NCBI RefSeq assembly: GCF_000949385.2
Contig: NZ_JYKO02000001.1
Span: 4,282,770-4,346,769 of the forward strand
Source of the DNA: Pseudomonas sp. LFM046
GTDB taxonomy: Bacteria > Pseudomonadota > Gammaproteobacteria > Pseudomonadales > Pseudomonadaceae
Length of the DNA stretch: 64,000 nt
Direction: 5' to 3'
The notes under the pieces are model-generated. The model searched no databases, was not told where the DNA came from, and saw nothing but the letters and a program-made list of their open reading frames with translations. A program made the translations under genes and the position numbers. Positions 9,613 through 19,233 of this stretch are shown here, piece by piece (position 1 is the first letter of the stretch; the number at the start of each line of letters is the position of its first letter).

Positions 9613-11568
9613 TCAGGCTGCCTGCATGGTGCGATGAGTATCGATGAGGTGCTGCACCACTCCGGGATCAGCCAGGGTGGAGATGTCGCCGAGGGAATCG
9701 TACTCGGAGACGGCGATCTTGCGCAGGATACGGCGCATGATCTTGCCCGAGCGGGTCTTCGGGAGGCCCGGAGCCCACTGGATTACATCGGGGGTGGCGA
9801 TCGGACCGATCTCCTTGCGCACCCAGGCCCTGAGTTCCTGACGCAGTTGCTCGGAGGCTTCCTCGCCTGCGTTCAGGGTCACGTAGACATAGATGCCCTG
9901 CCCCTTGATGTCGTGCGGCATGCCGACCACCGCGGCCTCGGCCACTTTCGGGTGGGCAACCATGGCGCTCTCGATCTCGGCAGTCCCCATGCGGTGGCCG
10001 GAGACGTTCAGCACGTCGTCCACGCGGCCGGTGATCCAGTAGTAGCCGTCTTCATCGCGACGGGCGCCATCGCCGGTGAAGTACATGCCCTTGAAGGTCT
10101 TGAAGTAGGTGTCGACGAAGCGGTCGTGGTCGCCGTACAGGGTACGGGCCTGACCCGGCCAGGAATCGACTATCACCAGGTTGCCTTCAGCCGGGCCTTC
10201 AATGATGTTGCCGAGGTTATCCACAAGCGCCGGCTGCACGCCGAAGAAGGGACGTGCGGCGGACCCCGGTTTCAGCGGGTGGGCGCCGGGCAGCGGAGTC
10301 ATCAGGCAGGCGCCGGTTTCGGTCTGCCACCAGGTGTCGACGATCGGGCAGCGGCTCTGGCCGACGTTCTCGTAGTACCAGTGCCAGGCTTCCGGGTTGA
10401 TCGGCTCGCCCACCGAACCCAGCAGACGCAGGCTGGAGCCGTCGGCGCCTTCAACCGCCGCCTTGCCCTCGGCCATCATGGCGCGGATGGCGGTGGGGGC
10501 GGTGTAGAGGATGTTGACCTTGTGCTTGTCGACGATCTTGGCGACACGGGTGACGTCCGGGTAGTTCGGCACGCCCTCGAACATCAGGGTGGTGGCGCCA
10601 TTGGCCAGCGGGCCGTAGACCAGGTAGGTGTGACCGGTGACCCAGCCGATGTCGGCGGTGCACCAGAAGACTTCGCCCGGACGGTAGTCGAACACGCGCT
10701 CATGCGTCAGGGAGGCGTACACCAGGTAGCCGCCAGTGGTGTGCAACACACCCTTGGGTTTGCCGGTGGAGCCGGAGGTGTAGAGGATGAACAGCGGGTC
10801 CTCGGCGCCCATCTCCTTCGGGATGCAGTGGCTGGACGCAACCTTCATCAGGTCCTCGTACCAGACGTCGCGGTGCTGGTTCCACTTGATGTCGGCGCCC
10901 GTGCGCTTGACCACCACGATCTTCTGCACGCTGCTGGTTTCAGGGTTGGTCAGGGCATCGTCGACGTTGGCCTTCAGCGGGACCTTCTTGCCGCCGCGCA
11001 GGCCTTCGTCAGCAGTGATCACCACCTTGGAACGGCAATCGATGATGCGACCGGCCAGGGCCTCGGGGGAGAAGCCACCGAAGACCACGGAGTGGATGGC
11101 GCCGATACGGGTACAGGCCAGCATGGCCACCACGGCTTCCGGGATCATCGGCATGTAGATGGTCACCACGTCACCGCGGTGCACGTCCTGGCCACGCAGT
11201 GCGTTGGCGAATTTGCAGACGCGCTCGTGGAGGTCGCGGTAGGTGATGACCTGATGCTCGGAAGGATCGTCGCCTTCCCAGATGATGGCCGGCTGGTCGC
11301 CGCGCTCGGCGAGGTGACGGTCCAGGCAGTTGGCGGAAACGTTGAGGGAGCCATCGGAGAACCACTTGATGTCGACGTGGTGATCGTCGAAAGAGGTCTG
11401 CTTCACCTTGGTGAAGGGCTTGATCCAGTCCAGGCGCTTGGCCTGTTCGCGCCAGAATCCGTCGGGGTTGATGACGGACTGCTGGTACATGGCTTTGTAG
11501 GTCGCTTCGTCGGTGAGGGACTGGGCGGCCACTTCAGGGCGGACCGGATACAGAGAAGCAGAACTCAT
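9613..11568 (-). CDS. acsA: Acetyl-CoA synthetase (AMP-forming)
   Basis: Activates acetate with ATP and CoA to acetyl-CoA via acetyl-AMP. The 651-residue product has the adenylate-forming core [11 protein letters not shown], the [10 protein letters not shown] block that binds the adenylate, the hinge region [24 protein letters not shown] and the C-terminal [11 protein letters not shown] with Lys609, the residue acetylated in regulated acetyl-CoA synthetases. I chose the ATG at 11568 ([12 protein letters not shown]); an upstream in-frame start would add 24 residues reading through the A-rich leader. The gene is monocistronic, ended by the hairpin at 9562-9600. Confidence 0.97.
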   Translation of the reverse strand: MSSASLYPVRPEVAAQSLTDEATYKAMYQQSVINPDGFWREQAKRLDWIKPFTKVKQTSFDDHHVDIKWFSDGSLNVSANCLDRHLAERGDQPAIIWEGDDPSEHQVITYRDLHERVCKFANALRGQDVHRGDVVTIYMPMIPEAVVAMLACTRIGAIHSVVFGGFSPEALAGRIIDCRSKVVITADEGLRGGKKVPLKANVDDALTNPETSSVQKIVVVKRTGADIKWNQHRDVWYEDLMKVASSHCIPKEMGAEDPLFILYTSGSTGKPKGVLHTTGGYLVYASLTHERVFDYRPGEVFWCTADIGWVTGHTYLVYGPLANGATTLMFEGVPNYPDVTRVAKIVDKHKVNILYTAPTAIRAMMAEGKAAVEGADGSSLRLLGSVGEPINPEAWHWYYENVGQSRCPIVDTWWQTETGACLMTPLPGAHPLKPGSAARPFFGVQPALVDNLGNIIEGPAEGNLVIVDSWPGQARTLYGDHDRFVDTYFKTFKGMYFTGDGARRDEDGYYWITGRVDDVLNVSGHRMGTAEIESAMVAHPKVAEAAVVGMPHDIKGQGIYVYVTLNAGEEASEQLRQELRAWVRKEIGPIATPDVIQWAPGLPKTRSGKIMRRILRKIAVSEYDSLGDISTLADPGVVQHLIDTHRTMQAA

Positions 11569-11591
11569 GGGGGTCTTACCTCGGTGGGTAG

Positions 11592-11599
11592 TTGTTTTT
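11592..11599 (-). promoter_or_regulatory. Candidate Hfq/Crc catabolite-activity motif in the acsA leader
   Basis: The minus strand reads AAAAACAA (AAnAAnAA pattern) about 24 bases before the acsA ATG, in otherwise GC-rich sequence. In Pseudomonas such motifs recruit Hfq with Crc to block translation when preferred carbon sources are present. Assigned by pattern and position only. Confidence 0.5.
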
Positions 11600-11745
11600 G
11601 TATGGAGCCTTTTGTATCCCCCGCACTTTAGTGGGGCCATTCGACCATCGTCTTACCAAACTCGGACTATGGTCGAAGCCACCTGAATCGTGCCCAGCCA
11701 AAACCGGCCGGAACCGGCCAATGGAATCGCCCGCAATCACCTGGG

Positions 11746-11783
11746 CAAAAAAAACCGGCCCATGTCCGTGGACATGGGCCGGT
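11746..11783 (-). terminator. Rho-independent terminator of putP
   Basis: ACCGGCCCATGTCC and its complement form a perfect 14-bp stem; on the minus strand it is followed by eight T. It lies about 80 bp after the putP stop and separates putP from acsA. Confidence 0.92.
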
Positions 11784-11864
11784 GAAGCACTATCGGGTCG
11801 TTGGTGAGAGCCCGGGCTAGCCCGGAGGACGGCGCGCGGACGACCGGCCGCGCGTCGCACAGAG

Positions 11865-13358
11865 TCAGACGTGGGCGTCCTGGTATTCCTGCTCGGCTTC
11901 GTCGAAGCGCTTGATCATGGCAGCGGACGGGCCATTGCCGATGCGGCTGAAGATCAGGATGCCGAGGGTGCAGAGGATGAAGCCCGGAATGATTTCGTAC
12001 AGGCCGGTCCAGCCGAAGAAGTTCTTCCACACGACCACGCTCACCGCACCGAGGATCATGCCGGCCAGGGCGCCGTTACGGGTCATGCCTTTCCAGATCA
12101 GGGACAGGATCACCACCGGGCCGAAGGCGGCACCGAAACCGGCCCAGGCGTAGGACACCAGACCCAGCACCTTGCTCTCCGGATCAGCGGCAATGACGAT
12201 GGAGACCACCGCCACCAGCAGCACCATGGCGCGGCCGACCCAGACCAGTTCGGCCTGGCTGGCGTTCTTGCGGAAGAAGGCCTTGTAGAAGTCTTCGGTG
12301 AGGGCGCTGGAGCAGACCAGCAGTTGGCAGCTCAGGGTGGACATCACGGCCGCCAGGATGGCGGACAGCAACACGCCGGCAACCCAGGGGTTGAACAGGA
12401 TCTTGGCCAGCTCGATGAACACGCGCTCGTGGTTCTCGGTCACGGCGCCAGCCAGGTCCGGATGAGCGGAGAAGTAGGCGATGCCGAAGAAGCCCACGGC
12501 TACGGCGCCGCCGAGGCAGAGGACCATCCAGGTCATGGAGATGCGGCGGGCGTTCGGGATGGATTTGACGGAGTCGGCGGCCATGAAACGCGCCAGGATG
12601 TGCGGCTGGCCGAAGTAGCCCAGGCCCCAGGCGAGCAGGGAAATCACGCCGACGAAGCTGGCACCCTTGAGCATGTCGAAGTGGGCAGCGTCCTTCATCT
12701 CGATGGCGACGAAGGTGGTGTCCATGCCGCCGGTGGCGATCATCACGATGACCGGGGTGAGGATCAGGGCGAAGATCATCAGGCTGGCCTGGACGGTGTC
12801 AGTCCAGCTGACCGCGAGGAAGCCACCGACGAAGGTGTAGCAGATGGTCGCGGCAGCGCCGGCCCACAGGGCGGTTTCGTACGAGATGCCGAAGGTGCTC
12901 TCGAACAGGCGGGCACCGGCCACGACGCCGGAGGCGCAGTAGATGGTGAAGAACACCAGGATCACCACAGCGGAGAAGATGCGCAGGATGCGGCTGTTGT
13001 CTTCGAAGCGGTTGGTGAAGTAGTCCGGCAGGGTCAGGGCGTTGCCGTTGTGCTCGGTCTGCACGCGCAGACGGCCGGCAACCAGCAGCCAGTTGAGGTA
13101 GGCGCCAATGATCAGGCCAATGGCGATCCAGCTTTCGGAGAGACCGGAGAGATAGACGGCACCCGGCAGGCCCATCAGCAGCCAGCCGCTCATGTCGGAG
13201 GCGCCGGCGGACAGCGCGGTAACGAAGCTACCGAGGCTGCGGCCACCCAGGATGTAGTCGGAAAGGTTGTTGGTGGAGCGATAGGCGGCAAAGCCGATCA
13301 GCACCATCGCCGCGATATAGATCACGAAAGTGATCAGCATCGGGTTGTTCATACTCAT
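11865..13358 (-). CDS. putP: Sodium/proline symporter PutP
   Basis: Inner-membrane Na+/L-proline symporter of the SSS family, supplying proline as carbon and nitrogen source. The 497-residue product has about 13 hydrophobic helices, including GGRSLGSFVTALSAGASDMSGWLLMGLPGA, which holds the Asp and Ser residues of the Na+ and substrate sites, and a periplasmic/cytoplasmic pattern typical of PutP. I chose the ATG at 13358 (MSMNNPMLITFVIY) with GGGGAGA before it; longer readings add a non-homologous tail. Downstream is a strong terminator and upstream an A-rich leader. The proline dehydrogenase gene putA, usually adjacent in this genus, is not present here. Confidence 0.95.
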   Translation of the reverse strand: MSMNNPMLITFVIYIAAMVLIGFAAYRSTNNLSDYILGGRSLGSFVTALSAGASDMSGWLLMGLPGAVYLSGLSESWIAIGLIIGAYLNWLLVAGRLRVQTEHNGNALTLPDYFTNRFEDNSRILRIFSAVVILVFFTIYCASGVVAGARLFESTFGISYETALWAGAAATICYTFVGGFLAVSWTDTVQASLMIFALILTPVIVMIATGGMDTTFVAIEMKDAAHFDMLKGASFVGVISLLAWGLGYFGQPHILARFMAADSVKSIPNARRISMTWMVLCLGGAVAVGFFGIAYFSAHPDLAGAVTENHERVFIELAKILFNPWVAGVLLSAILAAVMSTLSCQLLVCSSALTEDFYKAFFRKNASQAELVWVGRAMVLLVAVVSIVIAADPESKVLGLVSYAWAGFGAAFGPVVILSLIWKGMTRNGALAGMILGAVSVVVWKNFFGWTGLYEIIPGFILCTLGILIFSRIGNGPSAAMIKRFDEAEQEYQDAHV

Positions 13359-13376
13359 GGGGGTCTCCCCTGCTCG

Positions 13377-13388
13377 TTTGTTTTTATT
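13377..13388 (-). promoter_or_regulatory. Candidate Hfq/Crc catabolite-activity motif in the putP leader
   Basis: The minus strand reads AATAAAAACAAA, containing two overlapping AAnAAnAA matches, about 18 bases before the putP start and just upstream of the ribosome-binding site. The arrangement closely resembles the acsA leader, which even shares a GACCCCCATGAG start context. Confidence 0.55.
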
Positions 13389-13982
13389 CGGGTGCGGCGG
13401 GTTGTCCGCTCCCGTGGTTGCTGTATGGCAAGCACTTGTGGCGCCTGCCGGTTCAATTCCCGACCGAGTCAGCCATGGGGCCGACGCAATCCCGGTCGAG
13501 CATTGGCTGCAGGGCGTCCTGCCCTGCCAATGCGATGACCACAGCCTCGGAAGGCCCGGCCCGCCATACGAATCAATGGAATTCCTGGTATGCCTCGGCC
13601 ATGCCGGAGACAGGGCCTGCAACCGCCCCAGGGCAGTCACTGGAATCGTTCAGTACAACCTGCGGCACGATCGAGGCACCGGGTGCGCCTACCGGTCGCA
13701 GGGCGGGTGCGAAATTTAGAGAGTTGGCACTCGGCCTTTCTTGTCGGATTCTCTGGTTTCTTTTCCAAAAGCTCTGATTCAGGGAACTTTCCGCCAAAAG
13801 GTGCAACCTGCCACCAGCCAGTCACGGTGTGATTCAGCGCCAACGCGCGATCAACAAGCGGACTCGTGGTTGCTCCTTTCAGGTACAACCCGTCACAACT
13901 GTCGATGGCGAGGTTGCACCCACAAGCAAAACCCAAGGCAAAACGGGACGACCGGCGACAATCGGATGCGTGAAAGACGGTG
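13389..13982. other. Gene-free gap between putP and pruR, where putA would be expected
   Basis: About 590 bp with short overlapping frames on both strands, none with a ribosome-binding site or recognisable product. It must contain the putP promoter. No PutA-like peptide is visible in any frame I read, so there is no obvious putA remnant. Around 13448-13480 a GGTTCAATTCC stretch resembles a tRNA T-loop, but no tRNA folds around it. Confidence 0.5.
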
Positions 13983-14735
13983 TTAATCGGCGCCGCGCAG
14001 GCGCCCGGGGGTCAGGCCCAGGTAACGGCGCATGGCCGTGGTCAGGGCACTCTGGCTGGAAAAACCGCATTCCTCGGCGATGCGCACCAGGGGCTGGTCG
14101 CTCTCGCGAACCAGACGGGCTGCCTGATCGAGGCGGGTCTTGAGCAAGTACTGATGGGGCGTCAGCCCCACGCAGTCCTTGAACTGGGCGTGGAAGTGAC
14201 TCGGGCTGAGGCAGGCCACCTGGGCCAGTTCCGCCACACTGATGCGCCGGGACAGGTTGTTCAGGATGTAGCCGTCCAGGCGCTCGATATCCAGGCTGCC
14301 CACCGGCCGCCGCCGAGCCTCGCCGAACAGCCGCAAGTAAAGGGCACGCAGCAGGATGCCGCCCAGGGAGCGCGCCAGCATCGGGTCGCTGCCGTAGCGC
14401 GCCAGTTCGGCTCCGGCGTAATTCAGCAGGTTGTGAAAGTCGGCATCAAGTTCGGGGTAACGCGGAGTCTCGAACAGGGGACCCAGCAGTTCCAGGTCCT
14501 CCGGCGACGTGCCCCGCTCGTCCAGGTCGAGGATCAGCATGCGGTTGTCGCCCAGGCCGGCGAACTGATGCCCGGCATCCCCCGGCACCAGACAGGCACG
14601 CATGCGGCAGACCTCGCCCCCACGGCCCTCCACCTCGAACTCGGCGCGGCCGGCGAGGGACATCACCAATTGATGGTGGTCGTGGGAATGGTGACGGGCC
14701 TGATCATCCAGGCGCAGGAGGCGAGCTTCGAGCAT
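13983..14735 (-). CDS. pruR: AraC-family proline-utilisation regulator PruR
   Basis: Transcriptional activator of proline use in Pseudomonas. The 250-residue product has an N-terminal cupin-like effector domain (HHSHDHHQLVMSLAGRAEFEVEGR, about residues 14-45) and a C-terminal AraC DNA-binding domain (about 150-245; ISVAELAQVACLSPSHFHAQFKDCVGLTPHQYL and IAEECGFSSQSALTTAMRRYLGLTPG). The assignment rests on this architecture, on the Lon-like gene directly divergent from it as in P. aeruginosa, and on putP as the next gene downstream. It starts 147 bp from the divergent asrA. PruR normally drives putAP; here only putP is nearby. Confidence 0.85.
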   Translation of the reverse strand: MLEARLLRLDDQARHHSHDHHQLVMSLAGRAEFEVEGRGGEVCRMRACLVPGDAGHQFAGLGDNRMLILDLDERGTSPEDLELLGPLFETPRYPELDADFHNLLNYAGAELARYGSDPMLARSLGGILLRALYLRLFGEARRRPVGSLDIERLDGYILNNLSRRISVAELAQVACLSPSHFHAQFKDCVGLTPHQYLLKTRLDQAARLVRESDQPLVRIAEECGFSSQSALTTAMRRYLGLTPGRLRGAD

Positions 14736-14882
14736 GGGGCGACTTGATCAAAATTTGCGCATTCTACCGGGGGTGCCCGGGATTGCCCAGCGCCTCCCGG
14801 CAGGCAGCCACGGCCCGATACGGTTGAAATGCCCATCGCCCCTCCCCATCTAGGCTTAGTGAGCCAATAGCCAGGTGCCCCC

Positions 14883-17282
14883 ATGAGCGATCAGGACATC
14901 AACGCCGACATCGTCGAAGAAGCTACTTCCAGCCAGCGGACAGGCCTGGTGTTACCCGGCCAGACCCTGCCGGACAAGGTCTACATCATCCCCATCCACA
15001 ACCGCCCCTTCTTCCCGGCCCAGGTATTGCCGGTGATCGTCAACGAGCAGCCCTGGGCGGAAACCCTGGAGCTGGTGGCCAAGACCGAGCACCACTGCGT
15101 GGCGCTGTTCTTCATGGAGAACCCGCCGGAAGACCCGCGCCACTTCGACCCCAGCACGCTGCCGGAGCACGGCACCCTGGTGCGGGTGCACCACGCCAGC
15201 CGCGACGGTGGCCGGCTGCAGTTCGTTGCCCAGGGCCTGTCGCGGGTGCGGATTCGCGGCTGGCTCAAGCGCCACCGCCCGCCCTATCTGGTGGAAGTGG
15301 ATTATCCACAGAGCCCTCTGGACCCACGGGATGAGGTCAAGGCCTACGGCATGGCGCTGATCAACGCGATCAAGGAGCTGCTGCCGCTCAATCCGCTGTA
15401 CAGCGAAGAGCTGAAGAACTACCTCAACCGATTCAGCCCCAACGATCCTTCGCCGCTGACCGACTTTGCCGCCGCCCTGACCACTGCGCCTGCCCATGAA
15501 TTGCAGGAGGTGCTGGACACGGTTCCCGTGCTCAAGCGCATGGAGAAGGTGCTGCCCCTGCTGCGCAAGGAAGTGGAAATGGCGCGGCTGCAGAGCGAGC
15601 TCTCGGCCGAGGTGAACCGCAAGATCGGCCAGCACCAGCGCGAATTTTTCCTCAAGGAGCAGCTCAAGCTGATCCAACAGGAGTTGGGCATCACCAAGGA
15701 CGACCGCAGCGCCGACAGTGAACAGTTCACCCAACGCCTGGAAGGCAAGGTGTTGCCGGAGCAGGCGAAGAAACGCATCGACGAAGAGCTGAACAAGCTG
15801 TCGATCCTGGAAACCGGCTCCCCCGAGTACGCCGTCACCCGCAATTACCTGGACTGGGCCACCTCCGTGCCTTGGGGCGTGTACGGCGCGGACCGCCTCG
15901 ACCTCAAGCACGCCCGCAAGGTGCTGGACAAGCACCACGCCGGCCTCGATGACGTGAAGAACCGCATCCTCGAGTTCCTCGCGGTGGGCGCCTTCAAGGG
16001 CGAAATTTCCGGTTCCATCGTGCTGCTGGTAGGCCCGCCCGGCGTAGGCAAGACCAGCATCGGCAAGTCCATTGCCGAATCCCTGGGCCGCCCCTTCTAC
16101 CGTTTCAGCGTCGGCGGCATGCGCGACGAAGCGGAGATCAAGGGCCACCGCCGCACCTACATCGGCGCACTCCCCGGCAAGCTGGTGCAGGCGCTGAAGG
16201 AAGTGGAGGTGATGAACCCGGTCATCATGCTCGACGAAATCGACAAGCTCGGCGCCAGCTACCAGGGCGACCCGGCCTCGGCGCTGCTGGAGACCCTCGA
16301 CCCGGAGCAGAACGTCGAATTCCTCGATCACTACCTGGACCTGCGCCTGGACCTGTCGAAAGTGCTCTTCGTGTGCACCGCCAATACGCTGGATTCCATA
16401 CCCGGCCCGCTGCTGGACCGCATGGAAACCATCCGCCTCTCCGGCTACATCACCGAAGAGAAGCACGCGATTGCCAAGCGCCACCTCTGGCCACGCCTGC
16501 TGGAACGCGCCGGTGTTCCGAAGGAGCGCCTGTCCATCACCGATGGCGCGCTGACGGCGGTGATTGACGGCTATGCCCGCGAGGCTGGAGTGCGCCAGCT
16601 GGAGAAGCAGCTGGGCAAGATCATCCGCAAGTCCGTGGTGCAGTTGCTGGACGAGCCCGACGCGAAGATCAAGGTCGGCCAAAAGGACCTCGAGCACTAC
16701 CTGGGCCTGGCGCCGTTCCGCAAGGAACAGTTGCTGGCGGGTGTCGGTGTCATCACCGGCCTCGCCTGGACCAGCCTGGGCGGCGCTACGCTGCCGATCG
16801 AAGCGACCCGCATCCACACCTTGAACCGTGGGTTCAAGCTCACCGGCCAATTGGGCGACGTGATGAAGGAGTCGGCCGAGATCGCCTACAGCTACGTCAG
16901 CTCGCACCTGAAGCAGTACGGCGGCGATCCGACCTTCTTCGACCAGGCCTTTGTCCACCTCCACGTACCAGAAGGCGCCACCCCCAAGGACGGCCCCAGC
17001 GCAGGTATCACCATGGCCAGCGCCCTGCTCTCACTGGCCCGCAACCAGGCCCCGAAGAGGGGCGTGGCCATGACCGGCGAGCTGACGCTTACCGGCCACG
17101 TGCTGCCCATCGGCGGGGTTCGCGAGAAGGTCATTGCCGCGCGCCGGCAGAAAATCCTCGAGCTGATCCTGCCTGAGGCTAACCGCGGCGCCTTCGAGGA
17201 ACTGCCGGACTACCTCAAGGAAGGCGTGACAGTGCACTTTGCCCGCCGCTTCAGCGACGTGGCCAAGATCCTGTTCGACTGA
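14883..17282 (+). CDS. asrA: Lon-type ATP-dependent protease (AsrA-like second Lon)
   Basis: Cytoplasmic ATP-dependent serine protease. The 799-residue product has an N-terminal LON substrate domain (about 30-230), an AAA+ module with Walker A GPPGVGKT (384-391) and Walker B VIMLDEIDK (447-455), and a C-terminal peptidase domain with the Ser-Lys dyad Ser706 (DGPSAG) and Lys749 (VREKVIAARR). All catalytic residues are present. By position next to pruR and icp it matches P. aeruginosa AsrA, reported to promote the heat-shock response to tobramycin, rather than the housekeeping lon beside clpX. It starts at ATG 14883, divergent from pruR, and is followed 100 bp later by a protease-inhibitor gene. 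Confidence 0.93.
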   Translation: MSDQDINADIVEEATSSQRTGLVLPGQTLPDKVYIIPIHNRPFFPAQVLPVIVNEQPWAETLELVAKTEHHCVALFFMENPPEDPRHFDPSTLPEHGTLVRVHHASRDGGRLQFVAQGLSRVRIRGWLKRHRPPYLVEVDYPQSPLDPRDEVKAYGMALINAIKELLPLNPLYSEELKNYLNRFSPNDPSPLTDFAAALTTAPAHELQEVLDTVPVLKRMEKVLPLLRKEVEMARLQSELSAEVNRKIGQHQREFFLKEQLKLIQQELGITKDDRSADSEQFTQRLEGKVLPEQAKKRIDEELNKLSILETGSPEYAVTRNYLDWATSVPWGVYGADRLDLKHARKVLDKHHAGLDDVKNRILEFLAVGAFKGEISGSIVLLVGPPGVGKTSIGKSIAESLGRPFYRFSVGGMRDEAEIKGHRRTYIGALPGKLVQALKEVEVMNPVIMLDEIDKLGASYQGDPASALLETLDPEQNVEFLDHYLDLRLDLSKVLFVCTANTLDSIPGPLLDRMETIRLSGYITEEKHAIAKRHLWPRLLERAGVPKERLSITDGALTAVIDGYAREAGVRQLEKQLGKIIRKSVVQLLDEPDAKIKVGQKDLEHYLGLAPFRKEQLLAGVGVITGLAWTSLGGATLPIEATRIHTLNRGFKLTGQLGDVMKESAEIAYSYVSSHLKQYGGDPTFFDQAFVHLHVPEGATPKDGPSAGITMASALLSLARNQAPKRGVAMTGELTLTGHVLPIGGVREKVIAARRQKILELILPEANRGAFEELPDYLKEGVTVHFARRFSDVAKILFD

Positions 17283-17383
17283 ACACCTTTCACAGGGCGG
17301 ACCACGCGACCCGTCGCGCCGGAGCTACGCAAGGGCGGAGCCAGCCGTTATGCTGGGCCCGCCCTTGCCCGACGGAGCCGCCG

Positions 17384-17788
17384 ATGTCACTCGTTCCCTC
17401 CCCTCGCCTACTGTTGCCCCTGGGCCTCGCCCTGCTCGCCGCCTGCGCCCAGCAGAAGACCGGCCCCATGGTGGTCCAGAACCAGCGCAGCGATTGCCCT
17501 ATTTCCCTCAGCCAGGGCCAACCCCTGGTGCTGACCCTGCCCAGCAACCCCACCACCGGCTTCCGCTGGGTAATGCGCGATGCGGCCGGCACCGTGCTGC
17601 AGCTCCTCGGCCCGGAGGTCTATTCCGTCCCCGAGGACGTCGGTCTGGTGGGCAGCGCCGGCCAATCCACCTGGCGCTTCAAGGCCAGCCAGCCCGGCGA
17701 AGGTCGCCTGCGCCTGGATTACCAGCGCCCTTGGGAAACCGACGTGCCACCGGCCAAAAGCTTCGACTGCCAGATCAGCGTCCAGTAG
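17384..17788 (+). CDS. icp: Chagasin-type cysteine protease inhibitor, lipoprotein
   Basis: Predicted inhibitor of papain-like cysteine proteases (MEROPS I42), held in the envelope. The 134-residue precursor has a lipoprotein signal ending LLAAC (lipid-modified cysteine near residue 21). It keeps the three chagasin loops: NPTTGFRW (the NPTTG loop), a glycine loop LVGSAGQSTWRF in place of the usual GxGG, and RPWE. The second loop is divergent, but the fold signature is clear. GGAG lies before the ATG. It follows the Lon-type protease gene in the same direction; since that protease is cytoplasmic, a direct functional link is unlikely. Confidence 0.85.
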   Translation: MSLVPSPRLLLPLGLALLAACAQQKTGPMVVQNQRSDCPISLSQGQPLVLTLPSNPTTGFRWVMRDAAGTVLQLLGPEVYSVPEDVGLVGSAGQSTWRFKASQPGEGRLRLDYQRPWETDVPPAKSFDCQISVQ

Positions 17789-17879
17789 CGCCATTTGACA
17801 GTGCCGCTGACGTCCGCCGCCTGGCGGGCCCGCTGGCGCCCTTTCATAGTCCCGCCCAGACCAACTCGCGGGAGCGCCC

Positions 17880-18569
17880 ATGGGAACCCTGATATTCGGA
17901 CTGGCCGGCGTACTGGCCTTCGTCACCGGCCTGACGCTGGAACTGGACTGGCTATGCTTCTGGAGCAAGCCGGTTCCCATGCTGGCCCTGCTCCTCTGGC
18001 TGCGCGCCGCGCCGTCGGGGCCATACCGGCGCTGGATCGTCATCGGCCTGCTGCTGTCCCTGCTGGGTGACATGCTCCTGGCATGGCCCGCCGATCTCTT
18101 CGTCTTCGGCCTAGGCGCGTTTCTCCTTGCCCACCTGGCCTACCTGCGCGCCTATCTGCTGCACACCCGCCGCCTGGCGCCCCTGGCGCTGTGGGTGGCG
18201 GCCGGATGCGGGGCCGCCATCTTCGCGCTGCTGGCGAGCGGAGGGCTGGGCTCCCTGCTGCTGCCGGTAGGCTGTTACGCGCTGGCCATCAGCACCATGC
18301 TCTGGCGCGCCCTCGCCCGTCTGGGCATGGGTCTCGACCGCCAGTCGGCACTGCTGGCGGCAGGTGGCGCCGCCCTCTTCGTGTTGTCCGATAGCCTGAT
18401 CGGCATCAACCGTTTCGTATCCCCTTTCACCGGTGCGAGTTACCTCATCATCCTCAGTTACTGGCTCGGCCAGGGGGGCATCGCTGCCTCGGCGATGGCA
18501 CATTCGAATGCCATTTCTTCCTCTACAATCCCACCGGCGCCCCCTCAGGAAATCGGCTATAGCAATTAG
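17880..18569 (+). CDS. YhhN/TMEM86-family membrane protein, possible lysoplasmalogenase
   Basis: Integral inner-membrane protein of 229 residues with about eight hydrophobic helices. Family features are LLGDMLLAWPADLFVFGLGAFLLAHLAYL, with the conserved GD and FxxGxxxFxxxHxxY pattern, and SDSLIGINRF near the C-terminus; conserved acidic residues in these blocks are proposed to be catalytic in the eukaryotic lysoplasmalogenases. Activity of the bacterial members is mostly not demonstrated. The last 25 residues (after SAMAHSN) look like a non-conserved polar tail. It lies between icp and a lipoprotein gene. Confidence 0.8.
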   Translation: MGTLIFGLAGVLAFVTGLTLELDWLCFWSKPVPMLALLLWLRAAPSGPYRRWIVIGLLLSLLGDMLLAWPADLFVFGLGAFLLAHLAYLRAYLLHTRRLAPLALWVAAGCGAAIFALLASGGLGSLLLPVGCYALAISTMLWRALARLGMGLDRQSALLAAGGAALFVLSDSLIGINRFVSPFTGASYLIILSYWLGQGGIAASAMAHSNAISSSTIPPAPPQEIGYSN

Positions 18570-18595
18570 GCGGACACTCAAATCAGGAGCGGACG

Positions 18596-19168
18596 ATGAG
18601 CAGCCTAACGCGAATATGGAGCTTGCTGTGCTGTACAGTTCTTCTCGCAGGCTGTGGCAGTCTTCTGCCCAGTGAGCGCGCCGAGGTGCTGTCGCCCTTT
18701 CGCGACTACACCGATGCGGAAATCCGCTACTCCCAGGCAATGCCGGGCAAGACCACACGCCCGGAACTGTTTTCCCTGGGCTTCGACCCGCTGATCCAGG
18801 GCAACGGCAAGATGCTGTCGTTCATCGACATACGTCTGATGTTCGTGCAGCCCAACGTCCCCATCGACTACCTGCCAGACGGCCTGATGAAGTGCCTGGA
18901 AGCCAAGGACCGCTGCATCGGCTATGCCTTCGAGTTCACCAAGACGGATACCCAGCGGGTGGGCAGCTTCTGGGCCGACGTCTTCAACTTCCGCAAGAAT
19001 CGTGAACTGCAAGGCTGGACGTTCCGCGCGGTGTTCGTCCTGGTGGACGACGTCGTGGTGCACAAGGTGAGCAACGGCGAGCCGAACATTCGCCGCTTCG
19101 AAGTCAAACGCAACCCGCTGGGGCCGTTGCAGGGCGCAGGAGAGTTCTTTTCCGATCAGTTGAAGTGA
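18596..19168 (+). CDS. Conserved lipoprotein of unknown function
   Basis: A 190-residue precursor with a lipoprotein signal (SLLCCTVLLAGCGSLL; lipid-modified Cys about residue 20). The mature part contains FRDYTDAEIRYSQAMPGKTTRPEL, SFIDIRLMFVQPNVPIDYLPDGL and QGWTFRAVFVLVDDVVVHKV. I recognise no enzyme motif; it looks like a small mixed alpha/beta envelope protein conserved in Pseudomonas. An AGGAGCGGACG context precedes the ATG at 18596, 26 bp after the YhhN-family stop, so the two may be co-transcribed. Function unknown. Confidence 0.75.
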   Translation: MSSLTRIWSLLCCTVLLAGCGSLLPSERAEVLSPFRDYTDAEIRYSQAMPGKTTRPELFSLGFDPLIQGNGKMLSFIDIRLMFVQPNVPIDYLPDGLMKCLEAKDRCIGYAFEFTKTDTQRVGSFWADVFNFRKNRELQGWTFRAVFVLVDDVVVHKVSNGEPNIRRFEVKRNPLGPLQGAGEFFSDQLK

Positions 19169-19233
19169 GGGTGGTTTGGCCGCGTCGCGCAGTCCGCTAG
19201 AATGCCGGCCTTTTCCCTTGCTGGTACCGGCCC

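Noticed and set aside
13440..13482. tRNA-like GGTTCAATTCC T-loop with a following GCCA in the putP-pruR gap
   Set aside because: Only three of five T-stem pairs form and no matching acceptor, D or anticodon arm is found upstream, so it is at most a decayed fragment and more likely chance.
11871..13538. A 555-codon plus-strand frame opposite putP
   Set aside because: Composition (His, Gln, Gly, Glu rich, no motif) is that of a reverse-strand shadow; putP has clear transporter helices and a terminator on the minus strand.
13723..13742. Sigma-54-like TTGGCAC element in the putP-pruR gap
   Set aside because: The -24 half matches but the -12 half lacks the required GC, and it points away from putP with no gene downstream.
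14952..16964. A 670-codon minus-strand frame opposite the Lon-type protease gene
   Set aside because: Shadow of a strongly coding plus-strand gene that carries every Lon catalytic motif.
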